A stretch of DNA of 64,000 bases, from positions 1-64,000 of the forward strand of contig DAOTCE010000028.1 in the NCBI GenBank assembly GCA_035452965.1. Direction: 5' to 3'. Shown here one piece after another: positions 27,743 through 36,336 of the stretch. Position 1 is the first letter of the stretch. Each line of letters starts with the position of its first letter. Below the pieces are notes generated by a model. The model had not been told where the DNA came from and searched no databases. It saw only the letters and a program-made list of their open reading frames with translations. The translations under genes were made by a program, and so were the position numbers. The stretch is from Candidatus Paceibacterota bacterium (GTDB taxonomy: Bacteria > Verrucomicrobiota > Verrucomicrobiia > Limisphaerales > UBA8199).

Positions 27743-29167
27743 ATGAAACTCGGACTTGAAAAACCGCTTCGGCTAAACCTCCTCGGCCTGGCCGGCTCCC
27801 TCATCTTTGCGGCAACGACAACTTACGCCGCTGTGCCCAGCCAGAATTGGCCGCAGTGGCGCGGCCCGCTGCAGAACGGTGTTGCGCCAGAGGCCACTCC
27901 TCCGATCACCTGGAGCGAGACCAACAACGTCAAATGGAAGGTGAGGCTCCCCGGCGGCGGCCACGCCACGCCCATCATCTGGGAAGACCGCATCTTCATC
28001 CAAACCGCAATCCCCACCGGCAGGAAGGTCGAAACGAACACCGCTGCCGCCGGCGAGCAGCCATCCGCAGTCCGCGCCGAGCCGCCTCCAAAGGGAGAAG
28101 GCAGACCCGACGGCCCGGGCGGCCGAAAGGGCCGGGGCGGTTTCGGCGGCGGCGCCAAGCCAACGGAGTTTTATCAGTTCGCGGTGCTGTGCCTGGACCG
28201 TCAGACGGGCAAGGTGCTTTGGCAGAAGGTGGCCCGCGAGGAGGTTCCCCATGAAGGCTATCGGCAAAACGAGGGCAGCTTCGCTTCCTCCTCGGGTCTC
28301 ACTGACGGCAAACACCTCATCGCCTGTTTCGGTTCGCGTGGCCTCTACTGTTTTGACCTGAACGGAAAGCTCTTGTGGGAACATGACCTGGGCAAGATGC
28401 GCATGGTAATGGCCTTTGGCGAAGGCAGCTCGCCCGCGCTTCACGAGGATACTCTCATCGTGAATTGCGATAATGAGGACGACTCGTTCATCGTCGCGCT
28501 GGACAAGACCACCGGCAAGCCGCGTTGGAAAAAGACGCGCGAGGAGCGCACGTCCTGGTCCACCCCGCTCATTATTCAACGCGACGGCAAAACCCAGGCC
28601 GTGGTGGCCGCGACCGGCAAGATCCGCAGCTACGATGTGGCTTCCGGCGACGTCATTTGGGAGTGCGGCGGGCTCACTCGCAACGTGGTCCCCTGCCCTG
28701 TCGCCGACGCGAACACGGTCTACTGCATGAGCGGATTCCAGGGCAACGCTTTGCTGGCGATCCGACTGGGCCGCACGGGCGATCTCACCGGCACGGATGC
28801 CATCGCCTGGACGCGCAAGCGGAGCACTCCTTATGTTCCCTCTCCGCTGCTCTACGACGGCAGGCTCTACTTCTTCGCCGGCAACAACGGCGTGCTCACC
28901 TGCCTGGACACCAAAGCCGGCGACGCGCTGATTGATGCGCACAAGTTGGAGGACCTTTCTGGCGTGTATGCCTCGCCGCTGGGCGCCGCGGGCAGAGTCT
29001 ATCTTCCCGGCCGAAACGGCGTCACCGTGGTGCTCAAGCGTTCCGACAAACTTGAAGTGCTCGCCGTCAACCGGCTGGACGAGAAGTTCGATGCGTCGCC
29101 CGTGGCGGTCGGCAAAGAGCTGTTTCTGCGCGGAGGCGAGCACCTTTACTGCCTCACGGAGAAGTAG
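27743..29167 (+). CDS. Secreted PQQ-like beta-propeller protein
   Basis: 474 residues with a signal peptide (hydrophobic LNLLGLAGSLIFAATTTYAAV) then WPQWRGPLQNGVAPEATPP, the usual start of PVC-group PQQ-propeller proteins. Repeated blades carry LDRQTGKVLWQKV, DLNGKLLWEHDLG, LDKTTGKPRWKK and YDVASGDVIWECGG. A low-complexity Gly/Arg-rich insert lies near residues 110-140. It is likely periplasmic, as scaffold or dehydrogenase-like; no catalytic PQQ ligands can be confirmed. Confidence 0.8.
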   Translation: MKLGLEKPLRLNLLGLAGSLIFAATTTYAAVPSQNWPQWRGPLQNGVAPEATPPITWSETNNVKWKVRLPGGGHATPIIWEDRIFIQTAIPTGRKVETNTAAAGEQPSAVRAEPPPKGEGRPDGPGGRKGRGGFGGGAKPTEFYQFAVLCLDRQTGKVLWQKVAREEVPHEGYRQNEGSFASSSGLTDGKHLIACFGSRGLYCFDLNGKLLWEHDLGKMRMVMAFGEGSSPALHEDTLIVNCDNEDDSFIVALDKTTGKPRWKKTREERTSWSTPLIIQRDGKTQAVVAATGKIRSYDVASGDVIWECGGLTRNVVPCPVADANTVYCMSGFQGNALLAIRLGRTGDLTGTDAIAWTRKRSTPYVPSPLLYDGRLYFFAGNNGVLTCLDTKAGDALIDAHKLEDLSGVYASPLGAAGRVYLPGRNGVTVVLKRSDKLEVLAVNRLDEKFDASPVAVGKELFLRGGEHLYCLTEK

Positions 29168-29219
29168 CTAAGCCGCTGCAAACGTCGGGCAGCTGCCGAC
29201 CGACCCTGCCGCCTGCGAG

Positions 29220-29238
29220 GTGTGCCAGGATGGCACAC
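29220..29238 (+). terminator. Possible weak terminator hairpin after PQQ gene
   Basis: GTGTGCCA-GGA-TGGCACAC forms an 8-bp stem with a 3-nt loop, 52 bp past the stop. Only a weak T-content follows (ACTGCCTTATTGT), so termination is uncertain. Confidence 0.35.
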
Positions 29239-29461
29239 ACTGCCTTATTGTCAAATTAAATCGCCAGGGAAAGACTGAGAGGAATCCGCTCCCTGGATCG
29301 TGGTCCCCCTGCCGGGAGGGCGAAAGCAGCTGAATTCTGACCATTCCGCATAAGTCTCTGCCGCTAATGCACTTACGGAGAATTCGAGCCTCGGCAGCGT
29401 CTGTTGGCGGATGGCAGTCGTAAGTTCCGTAATTGCAACATATTACGTTTAGCAAACCTCA

Positions 29462-29522
29462 GATGTCAAGGTTGTATCCACGGTGTGGATCCGGTGAGGA
29501 TACGGAGTGGATACGGTGAGAC
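29462..29522 (+). repeat. 61-bp dispersed repeat, copy 1
   Basis: It matches the reverse complement of 43207-43267 at 57 of 61 positions. Internally it is built from about 11-bp units like GGTGTGGATAC and contains the imperfect palindrome GTATCCAC-GGT-GTGGATCC. Flanks of the two copies share nothing, so the 61 bp is the unit. Confidence 0.85.
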
Positions 29523-29956
29523 TCCCTGGTGCGCCACGGTCCGTTCGTGGGCAGTGTCAAACTAAATTGCTCCATAATTCGCGGGGATGGCTCCTGCCTC
29601 CTTTCCTGTGTGCCAAGGACGTCCAAAGCGGTCGGTGATGCTGTGGGAAACGGTCGCGCCCAACCATGCGGGAGGGTTCCATGCCGGCGTTGAACCAGAC
29701 GAGGTTGCTGCCTTCGAAGACGTCTCTCATTCGCCATGGAGCAACCCCGCAGCCGGCGTGTGCTTCTCAGAAAAAGCTTTCGCGGCTTCCCGGATTCGGT
29801 TATGAACACGGCTGCATCAGCGACATGTGTGCCAATATGAGAGTCGATAACTCAGCGCAATGCTGGTTCTGGTGGTGCCTCGGCGGGAACAGCGGGTTGC
29901 CGATGGGCGCTGGCCGGCCAGGTTACGAAGCTCACAACCCTGAGTAACACGCACGC

Positions 29957-31984
29957 ATGGCACATAAACTGACCACTTGCACCTTCTGCGGGGTCGGTTG
30001 CGGAATTTACCTGGAGGCGGTGGGCAACCAGATCGTAGGCGCCTACCCGAGCATGTCGCACCCCACCAACGAGGGGCGCATCTGTCTGCGCGGCTGGCAT
30101 GTGCATGAGGTGGCCAGTTCCCCGGATCGGCTGAAAAGCCCGCTGCTCAAGAAGAACGGGCAGTTCCAGGAAGTGCCGTGGGAGGAGGCGCTCGACTTTA
30201 TCGTCAGGCGCATGAAGGAGATTCGCGCCCAGCACGGTCCCGATGCGTTTGCGTTTCTGAATTCGCCGCGTTGCTCGAACGAGGAGGCCTACCTGCTGCA
30301 GAAGCTCGCCCGGGCTGTGATCGGCACGAACAATGTGGACCACGGCACCGGGGTCTATTGCAACAACTCGATCAATGTCCTGCTCGACATGCTCGGCGTG
30401 CCGGCAACCACCAACTCCGTCGGCGAACTGGCCCAAAGCGAGGTGATTGTCGTGGACGGCGTGGACCTGGCGCGCCAGCTCCCAACCATTGGCGGGGTGG
30501 TGATCCGGTCGAAGCTGGCCGGGGCCAAGCTGGTGGTCATTGACAGCCGGCGACATCGGGTGGCGGAAAGCGCCGACTTTTTCCTGCAGATCAAACCCGG
30601 CACCGAGCCGGTGCTATATGGGGCAATGGCCAAGGTGATCGTGGACCGCGGGCTGATGAATCTGCCGTTTATGAAGGCGCATTGCCGCGGCTGCGACGAG
30701 TTTCTGGCCCGGGTGCGCGACTACGATTTGCTGGCGGCGGCGGATTCCTGCGGTGTGGCAGCAGACTTGATTGAGGCGGCGGCGCTGGCCTACGCCCGTG
30801 CTCGCTCGGCGGCCATTCTCTACTCGACCGGGATCGAAGCCCGCGCCACGGCACGCGTGCAGGCGATAGTGAACCTGGCGTTGCTGACCGGCCAGCTCGG
30901 CCGCGATGGGGCTGGCATCTTCGCGTTGACTGAGCACAACAATTTGCAGGGGGTTTGCGATATGGGGGTGCTGCCCGACCGACTGCCCGGATATCGCGCG
31001 GTGGCCAACGACACAGCGCGCGCGGAGCTGGAAGGGGCCTGGGGCACGAAGCTGCCCGCCCGGCCGGGCCTGGCCTCGCGCTCGATCTTCGCCGGCCGCA
31101 GCGGCGGCCAGGTGCGGGCCATGTGGCTTTGCCGGTATGACCCGGTCAGCACGGCCTGCTTTGGCGATGCGGCCAGCGCCCTGCAGCAATGCGAGCTGGT
31201 AGTGGCGCAACACCTGTTTCTGACCGAGACGGCGCGGCACGCCCACGTGGTGCTGCCAACAACCGCGTTTGGGGAGGAGCGCGTCACCTTTACCAACACC
31301 GAGCGCCGGATTCAACTGGCCGAGCAGATCATTGAGCCGCTGCCCGGCACGATCCCCGGCTGGCAGCAACTGACGCAAGTGGCCCGGGCGCTGGGGGCTG
31401 ATTGGCGGTATGGGTCAGCTGCCGAGGTGATGGAGGAGATTGGCATGGTGGTTCCTTTCTACAGCGGCGCCAATTACCATAACCTGGCCGCCGAGTATGG
31501 CCGGCAATGGCCTTGCACCAAGGACCGGCCGCTCGGCACGCGCTACTTGTTCGCGGAAGGCCTGCCGGCAAAGGGATTCAAGTTCGCCCCGATCAGCCGG
31601 CCCTCCCAGGCAGTCGCGATTTCAACGGATTACCCCCTCACGCTGGTCTTCGGCAACTCGCTTTACTACTGGAACCAAAACGTCCTCGTCCAACACAGCG
31701 AGACGCTGAAGCGTGAATACCGCATCCTGTTGCTGGATTATCCCAAAGGTTTCGTGGAGATGAACCCGGACGACGCCAGGCAGCTCGGCATCCGCGACGG
31801 CGAGAAGGTTCGCCTCTCCGCGGCTGGCGGGGCGGCGGTGGCCAATGCGCGGGTGACCCCCGAGGCGCGCGGCGGGACGGTCTTCGTGCCGTACTTCGTG
31901 CGCCAGGTGCAGCAGCAGATTTGCGGCTCGACCGAGTGCGGCATGCAACTCGTGCCGGTGCGCGTGACGAAGGAGGCGGCATGA
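29957..31984 (+). CDS. FdhA-like molybdopterin oxidoreductase with altered active site
   Basis: A 675-residue bis-MGD oxidoreductase, aligned by eye with FdhF of Escherichia coli. The 4Fe-4S site is Cys8, Cys11, Cys15 and Cys43 (CTFCGVGC, RICLRG; the usual Lys after the last Cys is Arg). After VIGTNNVD the FdhF segment CCARVUHGPS reads HGTGVYCNNS: Sec140 aligns with Tyr134 and His141 with Cys135. FdhF Arg333 (VRGQNNVQG) is Thr325 (LTEHNNLQG). All three formate-handling residues therefore differ, and there is no in-frame TGA. It heads the hydrogenase operon and probably feeds it electrons, but formate as substrate is doubtful. Confidence 0.85.
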   Translation: MAHKLTTCTFCGVGCGIYLEAVGNQIVGAYPSMSHPTNEGRICLRGWHVHEVASSPDRLKSPLLKKNGQFQEVPWEEALDFIVRRMKEIRAQHGPDAFAFLNSPRCSNEEAYLLQKLARAVIGTNNVDHGTGVYCNNSINVLLDMLGVPATTNSVGELAQSEVIVVDGVDLARQLPTIGGVVIRSKLAGAKLVVIDSRRHRVAESADFFLQIKPGTEPVLYGAMAKVIVDRGLMNLPFMKAHCRGCDEFLARVRDYDLLAAADSCGVAADLIEAAALAYARARSAAILYSTGIEARATARVQAIVNLALLTGQLGRDGAGIFALTEHNNLQGVCDMGVLPDRLPGYRAVANDTARAELEGAWGTKLPARPGLASRSIFAGRSGGQVRAMWLCRYDPVSTACFGDAASALQQCELVVAQHLFLTETARHAHVVLPTTAFGEERVTFTNTERRIQLAEQIIEPLPGTIPGWQQLTQVARALGADWRYGSAAEVMEEIGMVVPFYSGANYHNLAAEYGRQWPCTKDRPLGTRYLFAEGLPAKGFKFAPISRPSQAVAISTDYPLTLVFGNSLYYWNQNVLVQHSETLKREYRILLLDYPKGFVEMNPDDARQLGIRDGEKVRLSAAGGAAVANARVTPEARGGTVFVPYFVRQVQQQICGSTECGMQLVPVRVTKEAA

Positions 31985-33063
31985 AAGCTCGAATCCTCGA
32001 AGCTGCGTCCGTGCTGAAATTGGTGGACCTGCTCCGCCAGGAGGGCTACGAGGTGTTCGCGCCGTTCTCAGGGCGCGGGCGCGACACGTGGTTCGACCTG
32101 GTGACCGATGAGAACCGCGACAGCCTCCAGGTGCACCTGCCCAACCCGTATTACCCGCCCAAGCGCTTTGTCCTGCCGCACATCGAGCGGCTGCTCAAGC
32201 TGCGGCAGCACGACGGCACGTTTCAGATCGAGCCCACCTACCGGGAGCGTAAACGCGCGATCTTCGGCATCCGATCGTGCGACCTGTCAGGCATCTGGCA
32301 CCTCGACCGCTTCTACCTCGGACGCGAGTTCCGCGATCTCTACTACGAGAAACGCCGGCAGAATCTGCTGCTGATCAATGTCGTCTGCACCGATCCGGAA
32401 CGCGACATTGGCGAGGAGTGCTTCTGTCCCTGCACCGACACCGGCCCAGCCGCGCGCGAGCATTTCGACCTGCAACTCATGGACTTGGGCGGCGATTACA
32501 TGGTGGTGGCGGGAACCCCCGCGGGCGAGGCCTTCTTCACCAGGCCGATGTTCAAGCCGGCCACGGCGGCGCACGTCGATAAGCGCCGCGCCATCCTGGG
32601 CGAGGTGCGCAAGCGCTTTAAGACCACGACAAGTTGGTTCCCGGCGACAGTGCGTTACGTCTCGCAAGGCGCGATCCTTGAGAAGACGTGGGAGGAGGTC
32701 GGCAATCGATGCCTGGAATGCGGCGGCTGCACTTACGTCTGCCCCGCCTGCACCTGCTTCACGGTGAGCGACCGCCAAGTCGGCCCGGGAGAGATCGAGC
32801 GGGTCCGGATTTGGGATTCCTGTGCCCTGGGCGGCTTCACCCGGATGGCTGGCGGCTTTAATCCCCGCCGGGCGGTGCACGACCGCCGCAACCGGCGTTT
32901 CATGCGCAAGCTGGCCCACTACTTCATCCAGCGCGAGTTGACCATGGCATGCGTCGGCTGCGGTCGCTGCGCCGCCGTTTGCCACGGCGACGTCGGCATG
33001 CCCAGCGTGGTCGAGATGATCCGGCGGGCAACCGCCGCCACGGACAAAATTCCACCGGCATGA
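31981..33063 (+). CDS. HydB/HyhB-type 4Fe-4S electron-transfer subunit
   Basis: 360 residues resembling the beta subunit of NADP-linked sulfhydrogenases and anaerobic sulfite-reductase subunit A. The N-terminal part has IFGIRSCDLSGIWHLDRFY and ECFCPCTDTGP. The C-terminal ferredoxin-like domain has CLECGGCTYVCPACTCF and ACVGCGRCAAVCHGDVGM. It would relay electrons between the molybdoprotein or flavin subunit and the membrane module. The start overlaps the previous stop (ATGA at 31981). Confidence 0.85.
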   Translation: MKARILEAASVLKLVDLLRQEGYEVFAPFSGRGRDTWFDLVTDENRDSLQVHLPNPYYPPKRFVLPHIERLLKLRQHDGTFQIEPTYRERKRAIFGIRSCDLSGIWHLDRFYLGREFRDLYYEKRRQNLLLINVVCTDPERDIGEECFCPCTDTGPAAREHFDLQLMDLGGDYMVVAGTPAGEAFFTRPMFKPATAAHVDKRRAILGEVRKRFKTTTSWFPATVRYVSQGAILEKTWEEVGNRCLECGGCTYVCPACTCFTVSDRQVGPGEIERVRIWDSCALGGFTRMAGGFNPRRAVHDRRNRRFMRKLAHYFIQRELTMACVGCGRCAAVCHGDVGMPSVVEMIRRATAATDKIPPA

Positions 33064-33935
33064 ATCCGCCAGCGAGCAACCTGATGCCGCCCCCCGGGGC
33101 CACGGAGAATATCTACCTGCCCAAGCTGGCGGTGCTGGACAGGGTGAGCGACGACATCCCTGAAGTGAAGACCTTCTATTGGCACTTCGAGGACCCACTG
33201 GAGCAAGCGAAGTTCAAGCGCTTTCGTCCCGGGCAGTTCGCGCAAGTCTCGCTGTTTGGCGTGGGCGAATTTCCGGCCTCGCTGCCACCCAGCCCGACTG
33301 AGGATGAGACCTTTTTCACCATTCGCACCGTCGGCAGTTGCACCGCCGCGCTGCACCAGTTAGGGCCAGGTGACCGGCTCGCAGTCCGCGGCCCCTATGG
33401 CAACGGATTCCCAATGGAAGATTACTACGGGAAGAACCTCGTTTTTGTCGCCGGGGGCATTGGGCTGATCCCGCTCCGTTCGTGTATCGTTTATGCGCTG
33501 AACCACCGCGACAAGTATCAGCGCATTCAGATCTTCTACGGCGCCAAGACACCCGGCGAGCTGATGTATGTGCCCAACCTGCTTGAGTGGCAGAAGTCGG
33601 CGGGGGTTGAGTGTCATCTTACGGTGGACCGCACGTCAGACGGCTGGAACGGCAACGTGGGGGTAGTCGGCAGCTTATTCAAGAAGCCTGGCGTGCAGGT
33701 GCCAGTGGACAACTCGATTGCCTTCGTCTGCGGCCCGCCCATCATGTTCCGTTTCGTGATCAAGGACCTGCTGGCGATGGGATTCCGGGAGAAGGAGATC
33801 GTCTCGACGCTGGAACGATATATGAAGTGCGGGGTCGGCAAGTGCGGGCACTGTTGTATCGGCGTAGCCTACGTGTGCGTGGACGGCCCCGTGTTCACCT
33901 ACGAGCAGATCAAGAAACTCGGCGAGGACATCTGA
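33060..33935 (+). CDS. HydG-type FAD/NAD(P)-binding subunit with 2Fe-2S site
   Basis: 291 residues of the ferredoxin-NADP reductase superfamily: FAD segment RPGQFAQVSLFGVGEF, GPYGNGFP, NAD(P) loop FVAGGIGLIPLRSCI, and AFVCGPPIMFRFV. The C-terminal cysteine cluster KCGVGKCGHCCIG binds 2Fe-2S as in HydG/PyrK. With HydB this pair normally exchanges electrons with NAD(P)H in group 3b hydrogenases; here it sits in a group-4-type membrane hydrogenase operon. ATG 33060 overlaps the previous stop. Confidence 0.88.
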   Translation: MNPPASNLMPPPGATENIYLPKLAVLDRVSDDIPEVKTFYWHFEDPLEQAKFKRFRPGQFAQVSLFGVGEFPASLPPSPTEDETFFTIRTVGSCTAALHQLGPGDRLAVRGPYGNGFPMEDYYGKNLVFVAGGIGLIPLRSCIVYALNHRDKYQRIQIFYGAKTPGELMYVPNLLEWQKSAGVECHLTVDRTSDGWNGNVGVVGSLFKKPGVQVPVDNSIAFVCGPPIMFRFVIKDLLAMGFREKEIVSTLERYMKCGVGKCGHCCIGVAYVCVDGPVFTYEQIKKLGEDI

Positions 33936-34423
33936 TGCTCGACCTGCGCGAACAACTCCAGCACTGCTTCCAAGGCCGCGTGTGCCTGATCGGGCTCGGC
34001 AACCTCGAGTATGGGGACGACGGCTTCGGGGTACGGCTGGCGGAGGAGTTGAGGGCTCATGGTAATCCAGCTCATGTGATCGTAAGCGGCACCGCTCCCG
34101 AACGCATCATTAGCCGGGTGGCGGATGAAGGCTTCGACCACATCATTTTCCTCGACGCCGCGGAGTTCGGCGGCGCGCCGGGTTCAGTGATCCTTCTGAA
34201 CTCAGACGAGCTAGCCGCCCGGTTCCCGCAGGTTTCCACCCACAAGCTCTCGCTGGGCCTGTTGGCAAAGCGAATCGAGGCGAACAGCAGGAGTAAGGCC
34301 TGGCTGTTGGGCGCACAGCCGGGGTCGGTCAGGCAAGGTGCGCAGTTGAGCCAGGCGCTGCAGGCCACACTGGAACTGCTGCTCCAACTCCTGAGGGAGA
34401 TCCACCTGGAGGCAATAGCATGA
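33935..34423 (+). CDS. Hydrogenase maturation protease (HycI/HyaD family)
   Basis: 162 residues: CLIGLGNLEYGDDGFGVRLAEEL with the nickel-sensing Asp/Glu, and DHIIFLDAAEFGGAPGS. It would clip the C-terminal tail of the hydrogenase large subunit after nickel insertion. The large subunit in this operon has such a tail after CTDR (36333-38003), so the substrate is at hand. The start overlaps the previous stop (TGATG). No hyp accessory genes are in the window. Confidence 0.9.
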   Translation: MLDLREQLQHCFQGRVCLIGLGNLEYGDDGFGVRLAEELRAHGNPAHVIVSGTAPERIISRVADEGFDHIIFLDAAEFGGAPGSVILLNSDELAARFPQVSTHKLSLGLLAKRIEANSRSKAWLLGAQPGSVRQGAQLSQALQATLELLLQLLREIHLEAIA

Positions 34424-36336
34424 CCCCGGAACAATCCGTTATTGCCGCCATCGTCCTTTGCATGGTTGGGGCCGTGCTGACGTTGCTGTTCTCGAAGAGC
34501 AAGAACGTCGCGGGTTGGATAGCGTTCGCCTTCACCCTGGCAACCGCGCTGATGATTAGCGCCAGTGTGGTGCAGGTCCTGGCCTCGGGTCCCGGGCATC
34601 AGGCGCAATTCCCAATTCTTCCGCAGATTGGCTTGGTGCTGCGGGTATATGTGGATGGCTTGACGGGTATGTTCCTGCTGCTGACGGCGCTGATTTCCGT
34701 TCCCGCAGCGCTGTATTCCATCGTCTACATGCGGAACTACGAAGGCTACAGCGTGGCGCGCTATTATCCCTATTTCCTGCTCTTCCTGGCCGCGATGTAC
34801 GGGCTGGTCAGCACGACCGACATGATGTGGTTCTTCTTCATCTTCTGGCAGATGATGACCCTGCCGGGCTATGTGCTGATCCGCTTCGAGCACAGGAATC
34901 CCGCCAATGTCCGCGCGGCCAACAAGTATCTGATCATGATGCAAATCGCCTGCGCCGCGACGATGATCGGCGCCGAGTTGCTGGCAGTGACTGGCGCGGC
35001 GGCAAGCGGCAGCGCGAGCCTGAAGTACGACTTCGATACGGTCAGCGCGAACCTGCCGGCGATGCTGAACACCCGACCAGCCGCGACCGCGCTGGCTTTC
35101 GCGCTGTTCCTGGTGGGATTTGGCATCAAGATGGGGATGTGGCCGTTTGGGCAGTTTTGGCTGCCGGACGCGCATCCCGCCGCGCCGTCGCCCGTCAGCG
35201 CCATGCTCTCCGGAGTGATGATCAAAACGGGCGTCTATGGCCTGATGCGGTATTTCCTCTGGCTCGTGCCGACCGCGGCGCAGGACAGTTATCCGCTCGC
35301 GAAGTGGGGCCTGGTAGTTGCGCTGTTGGGCACGATCACATTATTTACCGGCACAATGCAGGCGCTCAAACAGGAGCAGTCCAAACGCCTGCTCGCCTTC
35401 CATAGCATTGGGCAAATCGGCTACATCCTGCTCGGCACCGGAGCGTGCATCAGCCTTTTGCCAGTGCCCGGGCCCACAGCCGCCGCACTGGCGGCGATCG
35501 GCTTTTTTGGCGCACTGCTCCACGTCCTGAACCACGGGCTGTTCAAGGCACTGCTGTTCCTTAATGCCGGCTCAATGCTCCACGCCACAAACACGCAAGA
35601 CCTCAACAAGATGGGCGGGCTGATGAAGTTCATGCCGTTGACCGCCATTACCGCCCTGGTGGCATCCTTCTCAATCTCGGGGGTGCCGCTCTTCAACGGC
35701 TTCGTCAGCAAGTGGACCATATACGTCGCTGCAGTGCAGGGCAGCGCGTCGGTGAAGTATCTCGTGGTATTCGCCGTCATCGCCATCCTGACCAGCGCAC
35801 TGACCCTGGCCTCGTTCATCAAGTTCTTCGGGGTGAGTTTCCTTTCGCGAACCAGCGTGCTGGTGGCCGATCAGGCGGGGCGCCGTCCTCGGCTCGAAGT
35901 CGGCTGGAGCATGCAGTTGCCCCAAGTCGCCCTCGCCCTGGCGTGCGTCCTGTTGGGAGTCTTGCCAGCTATTGGCTTCCGGCTGGTCCAGATGGCACTG
36001 GACGCCAGCAGTCAGGGGTACGGGGCTATGCTGGCGGAAGCGGCTCCGCGGCAAGTCTCCCTGGGGGGCGGGGTAACGCAGCTGCACTCGGCTGCCCTGT
36101 TCGCACCGCTGGTGTTCGCGGTGGTGCTGGGGTTGATGTTTTTGGTGGCGCGCTGCCTATCAAAGCTCGGCAGGTCGTCGCGCCGGGCTGCTGTCCCCTG
36201 GCTCTGCGGCTACGCCCGGGAGGCCGATTGCCACCGCTATTCCGCCCATAGCTTCTACGGCGAAATCAAACGCTACTTCCGCTGGCTCGGCGGCGCGCCG
36301 CGTCCGCCGGGTACGCAACCCGCGCCAAAGCCATGA
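34420..36336 (+). CDS. Membrane proton-pump subunit HyfB/HycC-like (NuoL/Mrp family)
   Basis: A 638-residue antiporter-like subunit with about 14-16 membrane helices. Family marks: VDGLTGMFLLLTALISVPAALYS, LPDAHPAAPSPVSAMLSGVMIKTGVYGLMRY (proton-channel Lys/His), LLAFHSIGQIGYILLGTG and HVLNHGLFKALLFLNAGS. It would couple hydrogenase electron flow to proton or sodium movement. It has no separate Mrp antiporter genes beside it. ATG 34420 overlaps the previous stop. Confidence 0.92.
   Translation: MTPEQSVIAAIVLCMVGAVLTLLFSKSKNVAGWIAFAFTLATALMISASVVQVLASGPGHQAQFPILPQIGLVLRVYVDGLTGMFLLLTALISVPAALYSIVYMRNYEGYSVARYYPYFLLFLAAMYGLVSTTDMMWFFFIFWQMMTLPGYVLIRFEHRNPANVRAANKYLIMMQIACAATMIGAELLAVTGAAASGSASLKYDFDTVSANLPAMLNTRPAATALAFALFLVGFGIKMGMWPFGQFWLPDAHPAAPSPVSAMLSGVMIKTGVYGLMRYFLWLVPTAAQDSYPLAKWGLVVALLGTITLFTGTMQALKQEQSKRLLAFHSIGQIGYILLGTGACISLLPVPGPTAAALAAIGFFGALLHVLNHGLFKALLFLNAGSMLHATNTQDLNKMGGLMKFMPLTAITALVASFSISGVPLFNGFVSKWTIYVAAVQGSASVKYLVVFAVIAILTSALTLASFIKFFGVSFLSRTSVLVADQAGRRPRLEVGWSMQLPQVALALACVLLGVLPAIGFRLVQMALDASSQGYGAMLAEAAPRQVSLGGGVTQLHSAALFAPLVFAVVLGLMFLVARCLSKLGRSSRRAAVPWLCGYAREADCHRYSAHSFYGEIKRYFRWLGGAPRPPGTQPAPKP

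Larger units (their letters stand above)
29168..29956. other. Long gene-free gap before the hydrogenase operon
   Basis: No convincing gene. It contains a hairpin at 29220-29238 and a 61-bp repeat at 29462-29522. Two similar phrases, TGTCAAATTAAATCGC near 29249 and TGTCAAACTAAATTGC near 29555, repeat within it. The operon promoter must lie here but I cannot place it firmly. Confidence 0.5.

Noticed and set aside
30350..30370. Possible selenocysteine in the FdhA-like protein
   Set aside because: The codons at residues 134-135 are TAT and TGC; there is no in-frame TGA and no sign of a SECIS requirement.
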